Notes under the pieces: model-generated
Told to the model about the DNA's origin: nothing
The model's input: the letters and a program-made list of their open reading frames with translations, nothing else
Databases searched by the model: none
Shown here: in pieces, positions 23,654 through 32,592 of the stretch
Position numbering within the stretch: the first letter of the stretch is position 1
Layout: each line of letters starts with the position of its first letter
Source: Limnohabitans sp. G3-2
Lineage (GTDB): Bacteria > Pseudomonadota > Gammaproteobacteria > Burkholderiales > Burkholderiaceae_C
Length of the DNA stretch: 64,000 nucleotides
Reading direction: 5' to 3'
Assembly: GCF_002778275.1 (NCBI RefSeq)
Contig: NZ_NESG01000003.1
Span: forward strand, 310,001 to 374,000
Program-made: the position numbers and the translations under genes

Positions 23654-24604
23654 TCAGTCGGGCACAACGGTCTTTCTCCGGCTTTCCCTGCGGGCAATCC
23701 AGACGGTAGAGCCGAGGATGACCAAGGCACCGGCCCAAGTCCATTGGCTGGGCACGTCGCCAAACACCCACCAGCCCAAAACCGAAGCCCATACCAGGTC
23801 GAGAAAGCGCAGCGACTGGGTGGCCGAAATATCGGACAAGGCAAAGGCCCGCGTGAGGCAGTAATGGGCCAGTGTGCCCAGCACACCCGTGGCAGCAAAG
23901 CCCACCCACTGCATCGGCGTGGGCATTTGCCAATGGGGCAAGGCCATGGGCAAGCTGAGCACCGACACGGTCAGCGCCTGCCACAACACGATCACGCCCG
24001 GTTTTTCATAGCGGGTCAGGGCTTTGGTGATGAGAAAAGAAGCCGCAAACACCGGTGAAGACGCCAACATGACGAGGTTGAACCAACCGCCCTCCCCCGA
24101 CATCTTGGGCAAAACCACCACCAACACCCCGGCAAAACCGACGATGGCGGCCACCCAGCGGTCTTTGCGCATCGGTTCGCCCAAAAACCAAGCCGCGCCG
24201 AGCATGATGAAAATCGGCCCGGTAAAGCCAATGGCGGTCATGTCGGCCAAGGGGATTTTGGGCAAAGCGGTGAACCACAAAACAAGGCCCAGCGTGTGCA
24301 CACCTCCGCGCCAGAACTGACCCACCATGTTCACGGGCATGTAAGCACGCCAGCCATCGCGAAAGACCCAAGGCAAGATCACCAACAAACCAAACACATA
24401 GCGCAAGAACTGTGACTGGTAGACGTCCAACTGCAAGGTCAGTTCGCGGGCAATGGTGTTGAGCAAGGAAAACAAAAATCCGCCCAGAACCATCCACACC
24501 ATGCCTTGCACGGCCAAGGGCCAAGACGAAAAAGCACGGCCAGTGCGGTGCTGCACCAGTCGCCAAGCGCGGGGGGGGGAGAAAAAGGCTTTGCGCGGTT
24601 TCAT
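23654..24604 (-). CDS. EamA/DMT superfamily transporter
   Basis: A 316-residue protein with about ten hydrophobic segments forming two EamA repeats: VWMVLGGFLFSLLNTIARE at the start and WVGFAATGVLGTLAHYCLTRA in the second half. The second ends with RFLDLVWASVLGWWVFGD. This is the drug/metabolite transporter fold, usually exporting amino acids or other metabolites. The substrate cannot be told. The start is ATG 24604; the codon two positions upstream is TTG. It lies 35 bases upstream of the ATPase gene on the same strand and may share its transcript. Confidence 0.87.
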   Translation of the reverse strand: MKPRKAFFSPPRAWRLVQHRTGRAFSSWPLAVQGMVWMVLGGFLFSLLNTIARELTLQLDVYQSQFLRYVFGLLVILPWVFRDGWRAYMPVNMVGQFWRGGVHTLGLVLWFTALPKIPLADMTAIGFTGPIFIMLGAAWFLGEPMRKDRWVAAIVGFAGVLVVVLPKMSGEGGWFNLVMLASSPVFAASFLITKALTRYEKPGVIVLWQALTVSVLSLPMALPHWQMPTPMQWVGFAATGVLGTLAHYCLTRAFALSDISATQSLRFLDLVWASVLGWWVFGDVPSQWTWAGALVILGSTVWIARRESRRKTVVPD

Positions 24605-24949
24605 GCGCAAACACCATGGAAAAGATGAATCACCCGTTCATCTTAAGGCGATGGAGCGGGTCAGCCGGTCACGTCGGTTACCCCCCATTCGACGCTTGCG
24701 CTGCAGCCATTCGACTCGTGCTCTGCACCCATTCGCGAGCAGGGGCTCGCTCCCACAAGGGGGGACTGGCTTGGCCCGGTTTTTTGTGGGAGGCCGCCCC
24801 TGCGGCCGAATGATGGCTTTTGCTCAGCACCCATTCGCGAGCAGGGGCTCGCTCCCACAAGAGGAGGGGCTGGGCTGTCCCGGTTTTTTGTGGGAGGCCG
24901 CCCCTGCGGCCGAATGATGGCTTTTGCTCAGCCCTCGTTCGGCTCTTGC
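24605..24949. other. Gene-free stretch between EamA and htpX genes
   Basis: A 345-base spacer. Its htpX-proximal two thirds is occupied by four REP-like elements, listed separately. The part next to the EamA gene (24605-24725) should hold that gene's promoter, but I see no clear -35/-10 pair. Confidence 0.5.
24730..24916. repeat. REP-like cluster: two B-A pairs in near-tandem
   Basis: Family B at 24730-24757 and 24832-24859, and family A at 24785-24812 and 24889-24916, in alternating opposite orientation. The B-A unit repeats with a spacing of 102-104 bp, including the linker with GGCTTTTGCTCAG, so it was duplicated as a block. Confidence 0.85.
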
Positions 24950-25825
24950 TCAGCCAGCGTTGTTCTGCAGCGCCGCGATGCGCTCTTCAATCGGTGGGTG
25001 GGTGCTGAACAACTGACCGATGCCACCGGCAATGCCCATGGCCGCCATGCTTTTGGGCAACTCGGCCGTGTGCACGCCGCCCAAGCGGGCCAATGCGTTG
25101 ATCATGGGTTGCTTGCGGCCCATCAACTGGGCAGCACTCGCATCGGCGCGGAACTCGCGCTGGCGGCTGAACCAGGCCACGATGATCGCCGCGACAAAGC
25201 CCAGCAGGATGTCCATCACGATGGTGGTGATGTAGTAGCCCATGCCAGGGCCGGTGTTTTCTTCGTCGTTCTTGCGCAAGAAACTGTCCACGGCATAACC
25301 CACCACGCGCGAGATGAAAACCACAAAGGTGTTCATCACGCCCTGGATCAGGGTCATGGTGACCATGTCACCGTTGGCAATGTGCGCCACTTCGTGGGCG
25401 AGCACGGCCTCAATTTCTTCGTGGGTCATGTTTTGCAACAGGCCCGTGGAGACCGCCACCAAGGCCGAGTCACGGAAAGCGCCGGTGGCAAATGCGTTGG
25501 GGTCACCTTCAAAAATACCCACCTCAGGCATGCCGATACCGGCTTTGTCGGCCAATTTGCGCACCGTCTCCACGATCCAGGCTTCATCGGCGTTGGCCGG
25601 CTGGTCAATGAGCTTCACGCCCGAAGACATCTTGGCAATCCATTTGCTCATCAGCAAGGAAATGATGGCGCCACCGAAACCCATGATGAGCGCAAAACCC
25701 AGCAAAGCGCCCAAGTTCAGGCCGTTCGATGTCAAAAAGCGGTTAACGCCCAACAAGTTGGCGACGATGCCCAACACCAGCACCACGGCCAGGTTGGTCA
25801 CGACGAAAAGAAAAATGCGTTTCAT
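24950..25825 (-). CDS. htpX: Membrane-bound zinc metalloprotease HtpX
   Basis: HtpX degrades misfolded inner-membrane proteins under envelope stress. ATG 25825 gives the canonical [20 protein letters not shown] start; a GTG six codons upstream is not needed. The 291 residues have two N-terminal membrane helices, the catalytic HEVAH at residues 144-148, two further hydrophobic segments and a downstream Glu in [14 protein letters not shown] that completes the zinc site. The C-terminal [14 protein letters not shown] is typical of the family. The gene stands alone after the DUF3025 gene on the same strand, 69 bases away. Confidence 0.95.
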   Translation of the reverse strand: MKRIFLFVVTNLAVVLVLGIVANLLGVNRFLTSNGLNLGALLGFALIMGFGGAIISLLMSKWIAKMSSGVKLIDQPANADEAWIVETVRKLADKAGIGMPEVGIFEGDPNAFATGAFRDSALVAVSTGLLQNMTHEEIEAVLAHEVAHIANGDMVTMTLIQGVMNTFVVFISRVVGYAVDSFLRKNDEENTGPGMGYYITTIVMDILLGFVAAIIVAWFSRQREFRADASAAQLMGRKQPMINALARLGGVHTAELPKSMAAMGIAGGIGQLFSTHPPIEERIAALQNNAG

Positions 25826-25894
25826 GTTCAGTTTCAATGTCACCCGAAAGACGCGGGCACGTTGGGGTGGATATTAGGGTGTCGGGGTTCAAAA

Positions 25895-26779
25895 TCAAGC
25901 CCATGGCCAGATTTCCGAATTGGCGTACGGTTTTTCAGCGCTGGCCCTTTGGCGGCGTGGGCGAAATACGCTCGCATCGTCATAAAACGCCGGGTTCTCG
26001 TTCTCGGGCCACCAGCCGGGCACACCCAAAAGAGGCAAAGGGCTGAAGGGTTTGCCGGCCAGCTTTTCGGGCGTCAGGTCTTGTGCCAACCAGCCATCGA
26101 GGTCGGCCGCAGCCACGTCTTGCGGCACGCGCCACAGGTGAACGGTGATCGATTTGTAGGGCTGAACGGCTTTTTCAAGCGCGGCATGGCCAAAGGCCCA
26201 CAGGCGGGTGTGCGCCCATTCGGCCCGCAATTCGACCAAAGCCTGCGTCCAGCGGTGTTCGCTCAAAGCGGCCCAAAGCGCGTCGGATGGCTGGATCAGC
26301 CAAGCGTTTTCGTCGAACACCGTGGCGGCATCGCGCACCGGTCCACGCACTTGGCCCACCCCCGCACGGGCAATTTCACGCGCTTGCAACTGGTTCAAAC
26401 GCTTTTTGGCCAGCGGAAAGTGCATCCAGCACAAAGCGTTGAAGAAGTCGTGCAGGCCCTCGCGCGTGGGCACCTGGCCATGGGCAAAGATGAAGTCTTC
26501 GTAAGCCTGCCCCTCAGGCAATTGGGCTTGCGGCACAAAGCGCACGGGCAGCGCGGCCGGCGCTGGCTGGAGGGCTTGTTTGAGCGCTTGGTTGAGGGCT
26601 TCAGGCTGAGGGCAACCCGCTGCCACCTGCTGGGCGATGGGCTCGCCCACAGCGCGCCAGTCGGACAACCATGGGGCTTGCCAATCGATGTCGGGGACGC
26701 TCAGGGCCGATGCGGGGACACACCGGCGTCCGGCCCGGTGGGGGTTCGCGCTCAGGCTCAGAGGCTCACCATCCGCCAA
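25895..26779 (-). CDS. DUF3025 domain protein
   Basis: A soluble protein of 294 residues with the DUF3025 pattern common in betaproteobacteria: [11 protein letters not shown] near residue 31, [30 protein letters not shown] in short conserved blocks, and [27 protein letters not shown] near the C-terminus. The function is unknown. The start at 26779 lies inside pyrC, overlapping it by 22 bases, so the two are co-transcribed and probably translationally coupled. There is no signal peptide. Confidence 0.82.
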   Translation of the reverse strand: MADGEPLSLSANPHRAGRRCVPASALSVPDIDWQAPWLSDWRAVGEPIAQQVAAGCPQPEALNQALKQALQPAPAALPVRFVPQAQLPEGQAYEDFIFAHGQVPTREGLHDFFNALCWMHFPLAKKRLNQLQAREIARAGVGQVRGPVRDAATVFDENAWLIQPSDALWAALSEHRWTQALVELRAEWAHTRLWAFGHAALEKAVQPYKSITVHLWRVPQDVAAADLDGWLAQDLTPEKLAGKPFSPLPLLGVPGWWPENENPAFYDDASVFRPRRQRASAEKPYANSEIWPWA

Positions 26780-27795
26780 GGCAGACTTTCGCCTGAACGC
26801 AGGGGCTTGAGCTCGGCCTCGCCGAAAGCAAAACTCTCGGCAGGGGTCCAGCTTTCGCGGCGCAGGGTGATGGTGCCCTGGTTGCGCGGCAGACCGTAAA
26901 AGTCGGCCCCGAAGAAGCTGGCAAACCCTTCGAGCCGGTCGAGGGCGCCGGCTTGGTCAAACGCCTCGGCGTACAGCTCGATGGCCGCATGCGCGGTGTA
27001 GCAACCGGCGCAACCGCTCGCGTGCTCTTTGAGGTGCGCCGGGTGCGGCGCACTGTCGGTACCCAAAAAGAACCGGTTGTTGCCACTGGTGGCCGCTTGC
27101 ACCAGCGCCAAACGGTGTGTCTCACGCTTGAGCACGGGCAGGCAGTAGTAATGCGGGCGCATGCCGCCCAAGAAAAGGGCGTTGCGGTTGTACAGCAAAT
27201 GGTGCGCCGTGATGGTGGCGCCCAAATTTGCATCGCCGCTGGCCACGTATTGCGCGGCCTCTTTCGTGGTGATGTGCTCCATAACGATTTTCAAGCCTGG
27301 AAAATCGCGGCGCAGGGGGATGAGTTGCTGCTCAATGAACACGGCTTCGCGGTCAAACAGGTCGATGTCAGACGAGGTGACTTCGCCATGCACCAAAAGC
27401 AACACGCCTTCGCGTTGCATGGCTTCGAGCACGGGATAAACCTTGCGCAAATCGGTCACACCCGCATCGCTGTTGGTGGTGGCCCCTGCGGGATACAGCT
27501 TGCAGGCGACCACACCGGCCGCCTTGGCCCGGGCAATTTCTGACGGAGCCAGGTTGTCGGTGAGGTACAGCGTCATCAAAGGCTCAAAACGCATGCCTTG
27601 GGGCACGGCGGCCTGGATGCGAGCCTTGTAGGCCAGCGCCTGCTCGGCGGTGGTCACCGGGGGTTTGAGGTTGGGCATGATGACCGCGCGGCCAAACTGG
27701 GCCGCGGTGTGGGGCACCACCACGTTCAGGGCGGCGCCGTCGCGCACATGCAAATGCCAGTCGTCTGGGCGGGTCAGGGTGAGTTCTTGCGTCAT
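26758..27795 (-). CDS. pyrC: Dihydroorotase
   Basis: PyrC cyclises carbamoyl-aspartate to dihydroorotate in pyrimidine synthesis. Its 345 residues match the short class-II (E. coli PyrC-type) enzyme. Metal ligands His14 and His16 lie in DWHLHVRDG. The carboxylated Lys is in [15 protein letters not shown], further ligands are in LVHGEV and MEHITT, and the catalytic Asp is in [11 protein letters not shown] 27795 gives the expected N-terminus. It lies 33 bases after aapP on the same strand and overlaps the DUF3025 gene downstream. Confidence 0.96.
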   Translation of the reverse strand: MTQELTLTRPDDWHLHVRDGAALNVVVPHTAAQFGRAVIMPNLKPPVTTAEQALAYKARIQAAVPQGMRFEPLMTLYLTDNLAPSEIARAKAAGVVACKLYPAGATTNSDAGVTDLRKVYPVLEAMQREGVLLLVHGEVTSSDIDLFDREAVFIEQQLIPLRRDFPGLKIVMEHITTKEAAQYVASGDANLGATITAHHLLYNRNALFLGGMRPHYYCLPVLKRETHRLALVQAATSGNNRFFLGTDSAPHPAHLKEHASGCAGCYTAHAAIELYAEAFDQAGALDRLEGFASFFGADFYGLPRNQGTITLRRESWTPAESFAFGEAELKPLRSGESLPWRMVSL

Positions 27796-27828
27796 GGGGT
27801 GTATTGTCGCAAACCGCCAAACCCGGCC

Positions 27829-28584
27829 TCAATGCCCCAGAATTTTGGACAAGAAGTCTTGTGCCCGGTCGGTCTGCGGGTCATCAAAGAACTGCTGTGG
27901 CGGCGCTTGCTCAACCACCTGACCTTGGTCCATGAAGATGACGCGGTCGGCCACCGCCTTGGCAAAACCCATCTCGTGGGTCACGCACAGCATGGTCATG
28001 CCCTGACTGGTCAGCTCGATCATCACGTCCAGCACTTCCTTGATCATCTCGGGGTCGAGTGCCGAAGTGGGCTCATCGAAGAGCATGATTTTGGGGGTCA
28101 AGCACAGCGCACGGGCAATCGCCACACGCTGCTGCTGACCACCGGACAACTGCAAAGGGTACTTGTGCGCGTGCTCGGCAATGCGCACGCGCTCGAGCTG
28201 CACCATGGCTTTGTCCACGGCTTCCTTGCGCGGCATTTTGGCCACCCAGGTGGGCGACAAAATCAGGTTTTCCAACACCGTCAGGTGCGGGAACAGGTTG
28301 AACTGCTGGAACACCATGCCGACTTCGCGGCGCACTTTGTCGATGCCCTTGAGGTCATCGCCCAACACGGTGCCATCGACGGTGAGGGTGCCTTCTTGGT
28401 ATTCCTCGAGCGCGTTGATGCAACGGATCAGGGTGGATTTGCCCGAGCCCGAGGGGCCACAGATGACCACTTTTTCGCCTTTGGCAAATTGCAGGTTCAC
28501 ATCGCGCAGCACGTGGTAACCATTGCTGGCATACCACTTGTTGACGCCTTTGAATTCGATGAGAGGGGTAGCGTTGGAGGTCAT
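27829..28584 (-). CDS. aapP: Amino-acid ABC transporter ATP-binding protein
   Basis: This is the polar amino-acid ABC ATPase, 251 residues. It has Walker A GPSGSGKST (residues 43-51), Q-loop FQQFNLFPHLTVLENL, signature LSGGQQQR, Walker B IMLFDEPTSALDPEM and the switch His in CVTHEMGFAK. The TSALDPEMIKEVLDVM continuation is characteristic of the GlnQ/AapP group. It is the last gene of a J-Q-M-P operon, 13 bases after aapM. A TGGAGGT Shine-Dalgarno precedes it. Confidence 0.92.
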   Translation of the reverse strand: MTSNATPLIEFKGVNKWYASNGYHVLRDVNLQFAKGEKVVICGPSGSGKSTLIRCINALEEYQEGTLTVDGTVLGDDLKGIDKVRREVGMVFQQFNLFPHLTVLENLILSPTWVAKMPRKEAVDKAMVQLERVRIAEHAHKYPLQLSGGQQQRVAIARALCLTPKIMLFDEPTSALDPEMIKEVLDVMIELTSQGMTMLCVTHEMGFAKAVADRVIFMDQGQVVEQAPPQQFFDDPQTDRAQDFLSKILGH

Positions 28585-28597
28585 ACAGGTCTTTCGT

Positions 28598-29701
28598 TCA
28601 ACGGACTTTGCTCACGGCCGTGCGTTCTTCGATCCACAGGCTGTAGCGCGACATGGCAAAGCAGAACGCGAAATAAATGAAGGTGATGAAGAGGTAGGCT
28701 TCGATCTTGAAGGGACGCCAGTCGGCATCCGAATTGAGCGCCAGACCCAAGGCACCGGTCAACTCATAGAGCGAGACGATGGTCACCAAAGAGGTGTCTT
28801 TGAACAAGCCGATGAAGGTGTTCATGATGGACGGCACCACGGTGGCCAAGGCCTGGGGCAAGACGATCATGCGCTGGGTCTGCCAGTAGCTCAGGCCCAA
28901 GGTGGCCGCCGCTTCCGTCTGACCTTTGGGCAAGGCTTGCAATCCGCCCCGGATGACTTCGGCCATGTAAGCGCCCGAAAACAGCGTGATGCCCACCACC
29001 ACGCGCACCAGCACGTCGATTTTCACGCCCTCAGGCATGAACAGCGGCAGCATGAACGAGGCCATGAAGAGCACGGTGATCAGCGGCACGCCGCGCACCA
29101 ACTCCACGTACAAGGTGCACAAGGTCTTGATGGCCGGCATGTTGGAGCGGCGCCCCAAGGCCACGAAAATGGCCAGCGGGAAGGCCAAGGTCATGGAAAT
29201 CACGGTGAGCATCACCGTCAGCGGCAAGCCGCCCCACTGGTCGGTATCGACCGGGGTCAGGCCCAAAAGCCCGCCCTTCATGAGCACGAAATACACAGCG
29301 AGCATGACCAGCCAAACCAGCGGCAAAGCCTTGTTCCAGAAACGGGGCATGCAGCTCAGCACCACCACGCCCAGCATCAGGGCGGTCGCGATCACCGGAC
29401 GCCAGTGCTCGGTTTCAGGGTAACGCCCCATCACGATCAAGCGGCCTTTTTCGGAAATGACCCCCCAGCAAGCGCCCACACCGCGCATGTCGTTGCAGGC
29501 TTGCAGCTGGCTACCGAAGACCGCTTGGAACAGGGCCCAATCGAGCGAGGACACCAGGGCCAACAGACCCAAAGCCGACAGCACCAGCGTCAAGGCGGTG
29601 TTGCCCCAACTGGAGAACAGATGGGTGCGCAACCAAGCCAGAGGACCTGAACTGCGGCCGGGCATGGGCCGGGCTTCCAAGGATTTGAAAACAATGCTCA
29701 T
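28598..29701 (-). CDS. aapM: Amino-acid ABC transporter permease AapM-like
   Basis: An inner-membrane permease of 367 residues, longer than HisM/GlnP types, as is normal for AapM. The HisMQ-type core includes FSGAYMAEVIRGGLQALPKGQTEAAATLGLSYWQ (given here as a run of conserved short blocks) with the EAA motif. From ATG 29701 the N-terminal tail contains SLEARPMPG, echoing the IEARPLPGK of its sister permease and marking them as paralogues. It starts one base after the aapQ stop. The longer frame to 29731 would overlap aapQ. Confidence 0.9.
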   Translation of the reverse strand: MSIVFKSLEARPMPGRSSGPLAWLRTHLFSSWGNTALTLVLSALGLLALVSSLDWALFQAVFGSQLQACNDMRGVGACWGVISEKGRLIVMGRYPETEHWRPVIATALMLGVVVLSCMPRFWNKALPLVWLVMLAVYFVLMKGGLLGLTPVDTDQWGGLPLTVMLTVISMTLAFPLAIFVALGRRSNMPAIKTLCTLYVELVRGVPLITVLFMASFMLPLFMPEGVKIDVLVRVVVGITLFSGAYMAEVIRGGLQALPKGQTEAAATLGLSYWQTQRMIVLPQALATVVPSIMNTFIGLFKDTSLVTIVSLYELTGALGLALNSDADWRPFKIEAYLFITFIYFAFCFAMSRYSLWIEERTAVSKVR

Positions 29702-29702
29702 G

Positions 29703-30902
29703 TCAGCGCTCCTGAATAGCGGCACTGGCATTGAACCAGTTCATCAGCGCCGAGGTGATGAGGGACAGCGTCAAGTACACCAACATCACAATGGACAGGG
29801 CCTCAATCGCACGGCCCGTCTGGTTCAGTGTGGTGTTGGCGATGGACACCAACTCGGGGTAACCGATGGCCACCGCCAAGGACGAGTTTTTCGTCAGGTT
29901 CAGGTACTGACTGGTCAAGGGGGGAATGATCACCCGCAGGGCCTGGGGCAACACCACCAAGCGCATCGATTGGCTTTTGCTCAGGCCCAAAGAGGCAGAA
30001 GCTTCATGCTGGCCCAAGGACACCGAAGCAATGCCCGAGCGCACCACCTCTGCAATGAAAGAAGCGGTGTAAAAAACCAAGCCGCACAGCAGCGCCATGA
30101 ACTCGGGGCTGAACACGCCCCCATCTTCGATTTGGAAATCGCCCACTTTGGGCACATTCCACTGGGCAGGCGCTCCGCCGGCCAACCAGCCCAAGAGCAT
30201 CAGCGCGAAGGTGACCGCCAGCGACACCGCCCACACCGGACGGGTGTGGCCTGTTTGCTCGAAATGCACCTGGGCACGGCGACGATAAAAAATAGCAAAT
30301 ACGAAGCCCATGGCCAGCCCGATGAGGGCCAGTGTTTGGCCCAACTCCCAGACAGGCGATGGGAAAGAAACACCGTTTTTGCTCAAATAAAAGTGGCCCC
30401 ATTTCCAAGCTTGGTCGAAATCGGGCAAGGCTTCGGTGAACACCAAATACCAAATCAGCAACTGCAGGTAAACCGGCACATTGCGAAAAAATTCCACGTA
30501 GGCGTAGCACACCTTGCGAACCAGCAAGTTGGCCGAAAAACGCCCCACACCGACCAACACCCCCAGCAAGGTGGCCAGCACAATGCCAATCACCGCCACT
30601 TTGAGCGTGTTGAGCATGCCAATGAAGAAGGCCACCAGGTACGTGCTGTTGGACGCGTACGCGATCATCGTTTCACTGATGTCAAAGCCAAAGGGCTGCA
30701 GCAAAAAGTCGTAGCCACTTTGGATGCCACGCAAACGCATATTGGTCAGCGTGTTGCGCACCAACAAGCCCACCAAGGCCAGGGCGGAAAGAATGGCGAC
30801 GATCTGGTAGATGACCGAACGCCCTTCGCGGCTTCGCCACGAAATGGACCGGTTTTTCTTGCCAGGCAATGGCCTGGCCTCGATCATGGAAAAATGGGAC
30901 AT
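29703..30902 (-). CDS. aapQ: Amino-acid ABC transporter permease AapQ-like
   Basis: A 399-residue permease starting at ATG 30902 (MSHFSMIEARPLPGKK). It has about eight hydrophobic segments, a family-typical large insertion in the first half (LLQPFGFDISETMIAY), and the C-terminal permease domain. The EAA-like motif is in SVSLGQHEASASLGLSKSQ. With AapM it forms the channel of a general L-amino-acid importer. A stem-loop separates it from the binding-protein gene upstream. The DNA is somewhat less GC-rich at places, but no breaks are visible. Confidence 0.9.
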   Translation of the reverse strand: MSHFSMIEARPLPGKKNRSISWRSREGRSVIYQIVAILSALALVGLLVRNTLTNMRLRGIQSGYDFLLQPFGFDISETMIAYASNSTYLVAFFIGMLNTLKVAVIGIVLATLLGVLVGVGRFSANLLVRKVCYAYVEFFRNVPVYLQLLIWYLVFTEALPDFDQAWKWGHFYLSKNGVSFPSPVWELGQTLALIGLAMGFVFAIFYRRRAQVHFEQTGHTRPVWAVSLAVTFALMLLGWLAGGAPAQWNVPKVGDFQIEDGGVFSPEFMALLCGLVFYTASFIAEVVRSGIASVSLGQHEASASLGLSKSQSMRLVVLPQALRVIIPPLTSQYLNLTKNSSLAVAIGYPELVSIANTTLNQTGRAIEALSIVMLVYLTLSLITSALMNWFNASAAIQER

Positions 30903-30935
30903 GTACAGGGCCTGAAGAAAACCACGGTTACAAAA

Positions 30936-30960
30936 GATACGCCCCAAGAAGGGGCGTATC
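30936..30960 (-). terminator. Stem-loop between aapJ and aapQ (attenuator or mRNA stabiliser)
   Basis: A perfect inverted repeat GATACGCCCC-aagaa-GGGGCGTATC lies between the binding-protein stop and the permease start. On the minus strand it is followed by TTTTG, a weak T-tract. This suits partial termination or protection of the aapJ mRNA, giving more binding protein than permease. Confidence 0.65.
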
Positions 30961-30985
30961 CAGAGTCTTTAAAAAAGACTGAAAA

Positions 30986-32014
30986 TCAACGCAGAGGGGC
31001 TGCGTACATCAAGCCGCCTTTGCTCCACTGGTTGTTCAAGCCACGTGGCAAGTTGATGGCGGTCTTGGGGCCGACGTTGCGCTCGAACATCTCACCGTAG
31101 TTGCCTGTGGTCTTGATGGCGCGGGCCAACCACTCTTTGTCCAGACCCAGGTGCTTGCCCAAATCTTCAGTGGCGCCCAACAAACGGCCCACTTGGGGGT
31201 TGTCGCTGGATTTCATCTGGTCCACATTGGCTTGGGTGATGCCGTACTCTTCGGCTTCCACCAATCCAGCCAAGACCCATTTGTTGATGGCGAACCACTC
31301 GTCATCACCACGGCGAACCATGGGGCCAAGGGGCTCTTTGGAGATCAAGTCGGGCAGCACCACGTGGGCTGTAGGATCTTTGGCTTCCTTGGCGCGAACC
31401 GAGGCCAGACCAGAAGCATCGGTGGTGTAAGCCTGGCAACGGCCAGAGAAGTAGGCGCCTGTGGCGGCTTCCACTTTCTCAAACACCACAGGCTTGAGGT
31501 TGAGCTTGTTGGCGCGAGAGAAGTCGGTGAGGTTTTTCTCGGTGGTGGTGCCCGATTGCACGCAGACCGTGGCGCCTTTGAGTTGCTTGGCGCTGGTGAT
31601 CTTGCCTTTGGGCACCATGAAGCCTTGGCCGTCATAGTAGTTGGCGCCAATGAAGTGCAGACCCAAAGAGCCATCGCGGTTCAAGGTGTTGGTGGTGTTG
31701 CGAGCCAACACGTCCACTTCACCCGACTGCAGGGCGGTGAAACGCTGCTGCGCGGTCAGCGGCACATACTTCACTTTGGAAGCGTCGCTCAGCACGGCGG
31801 CTGCCAGCGCACGGCAGTGGTCCACATCCAAACCCGACCAGTTGCCACTGGAGTCGGCAGCAGAAAAACCAGCCAAACCGGTGTTGACGCCGCAGACGAT
31901 TTGTCCGCGCTGTTTGATTTGGTCCAAAGTTTTGCCGGCCATGGCCGAAGTGGCGGCCATCAAGCCCACAGTGGCCAAAACGGCAGTGATCACGGTATGT
32001 GCATGTTTTTTCAT
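30986..32014 (-). CDS. aapJ: Amino-acid ABC transporter periplasmic binding protein AapJ-like
   Basis: This is a periplasmic solute-binding protein of 342 residues. ATG 32014 is preceded by AGAGGAT and starts a standard signal peptide cleaved at AMA|GKTLDQIK. The mature part shows the AapJ pattern VVCGVNTG-like IVCGVNTGLAGFSAADSSG, then LDVDHCRALAAAVL, DVLARNTTNTLNRD and VCVQSGTTTEKNL. AapJ-type proteins bind a wide range of L-amino acids. It heads the aapJQMP operon. The upstream 280 bases carry the promoter and the LysR remnant end. Confidence 0.93.
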   Translation of the reverse strand: MKKHAHTVITAVLATVGLMAATSAMAGKTLDQIKQRGQIVCGVNTGLAGFSAADSSGNWSGLDVDHCRALAAAVLSDASKVKYVPLTAQQRFTALQSGEVDVLARNTTNTLNRDGSLGLHFIGANYYDGQGFMVPKGKITSAKQLKGATVCVQSGTTTEKNLTDFSRANKLNLKPVVFEKVEAATGAYFSGRCQAYTTDASGLASVRAKEAKDPTAHVVLPDLISKEPLGPMVRRGDDEWFAINKWVLAGLVEAEEYGITQANVDQMKSSDNPQVGRLLGATEDLGKHLGLDKEWLARAIKTTGNYGEMFERNVGPKTAINLPRGLNNQWSKGGLMYAAPLR

Positions 32015-32296
32015 CGTTTGTATCCTCTTTTCAATTTTGAGCGGCAAAACGCCACCCGTAGATTAAATGCCAAATTGGTGCCCGAACCGACTAGGAGCTT
32101 CCCTAGGTGATGCCCTGAGCGCCCAACACCGTTGGCCGCACCATCATGATGCATTCGCCAAACCCGTATTTTTTGTAAGCACAAAACACGCCAGAATCTG
32201 CTCGCGCCTCGGGATTGTGGGCCAAAAACACCCCCAGTTTGCGGCCCCCGACATGAATCGAGCGCTTGTTTGTGGATTTCTGCCCTTTTTACCTTT

Positions 32297-32566
32297 TTAT
32301 TCAGCAGGCGCGTTGTCACGCAACATGGCACGCGTGTTTTGCAGCGACTGCAAAAGGCCCAAAGCCTGCGCATACAACATCTGCCCTGCGGGCGTGAGTT
32401 GGGTGGGGTAGGAACTGCGGTCAACCAAATCCGTCCCCGCCCAGGCCTCGAGCGACTGGATGCGCCTGGAAAAAGCGGGTTGCGTGACGTGCCGCAATTG
32501 CGCCGAACGGCTGAAACTGCGGGTTTCAGCCAAACTCACAAAGTCTTCCAGCCACTTGGTTTCCAT
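32297..32566 (-). pseudogene. LysR-family regulator remnant (DNA-binding domain only)
   Basis: The 89-residue frame encodes a complete LysR winged-helix domain (KWLEDFVSLAETRSFSRSA, then QPAFSRRIQSLEAW and TPAGQMLYAQALGLLQSL). It stops at 32297 just where the effector domain should begin. Full LysR regulators have about 300 residues. The next 240 bases towards aapJ do not restore a LysR effector domain in any frame I read. It may be a decayed gene or, less likely, a stand-alone DNA-binding protein. It lies 26 bases upstream (in transcription terms, downstream of the stop) of the ABC exporter region on the same strand. Confidence 0.7.
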
Positions 32567-32592
32567 GGGCCTGCGCTCCTGTCAGGGGCCAG

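Noticed and set aside
24890..26899. 669-codon plus-strand frame across htpX and the DUF3025 gene
   Set aside because: Antisense shadow; it begins in a REP element and opposes HtpX with intact catalytic motif.
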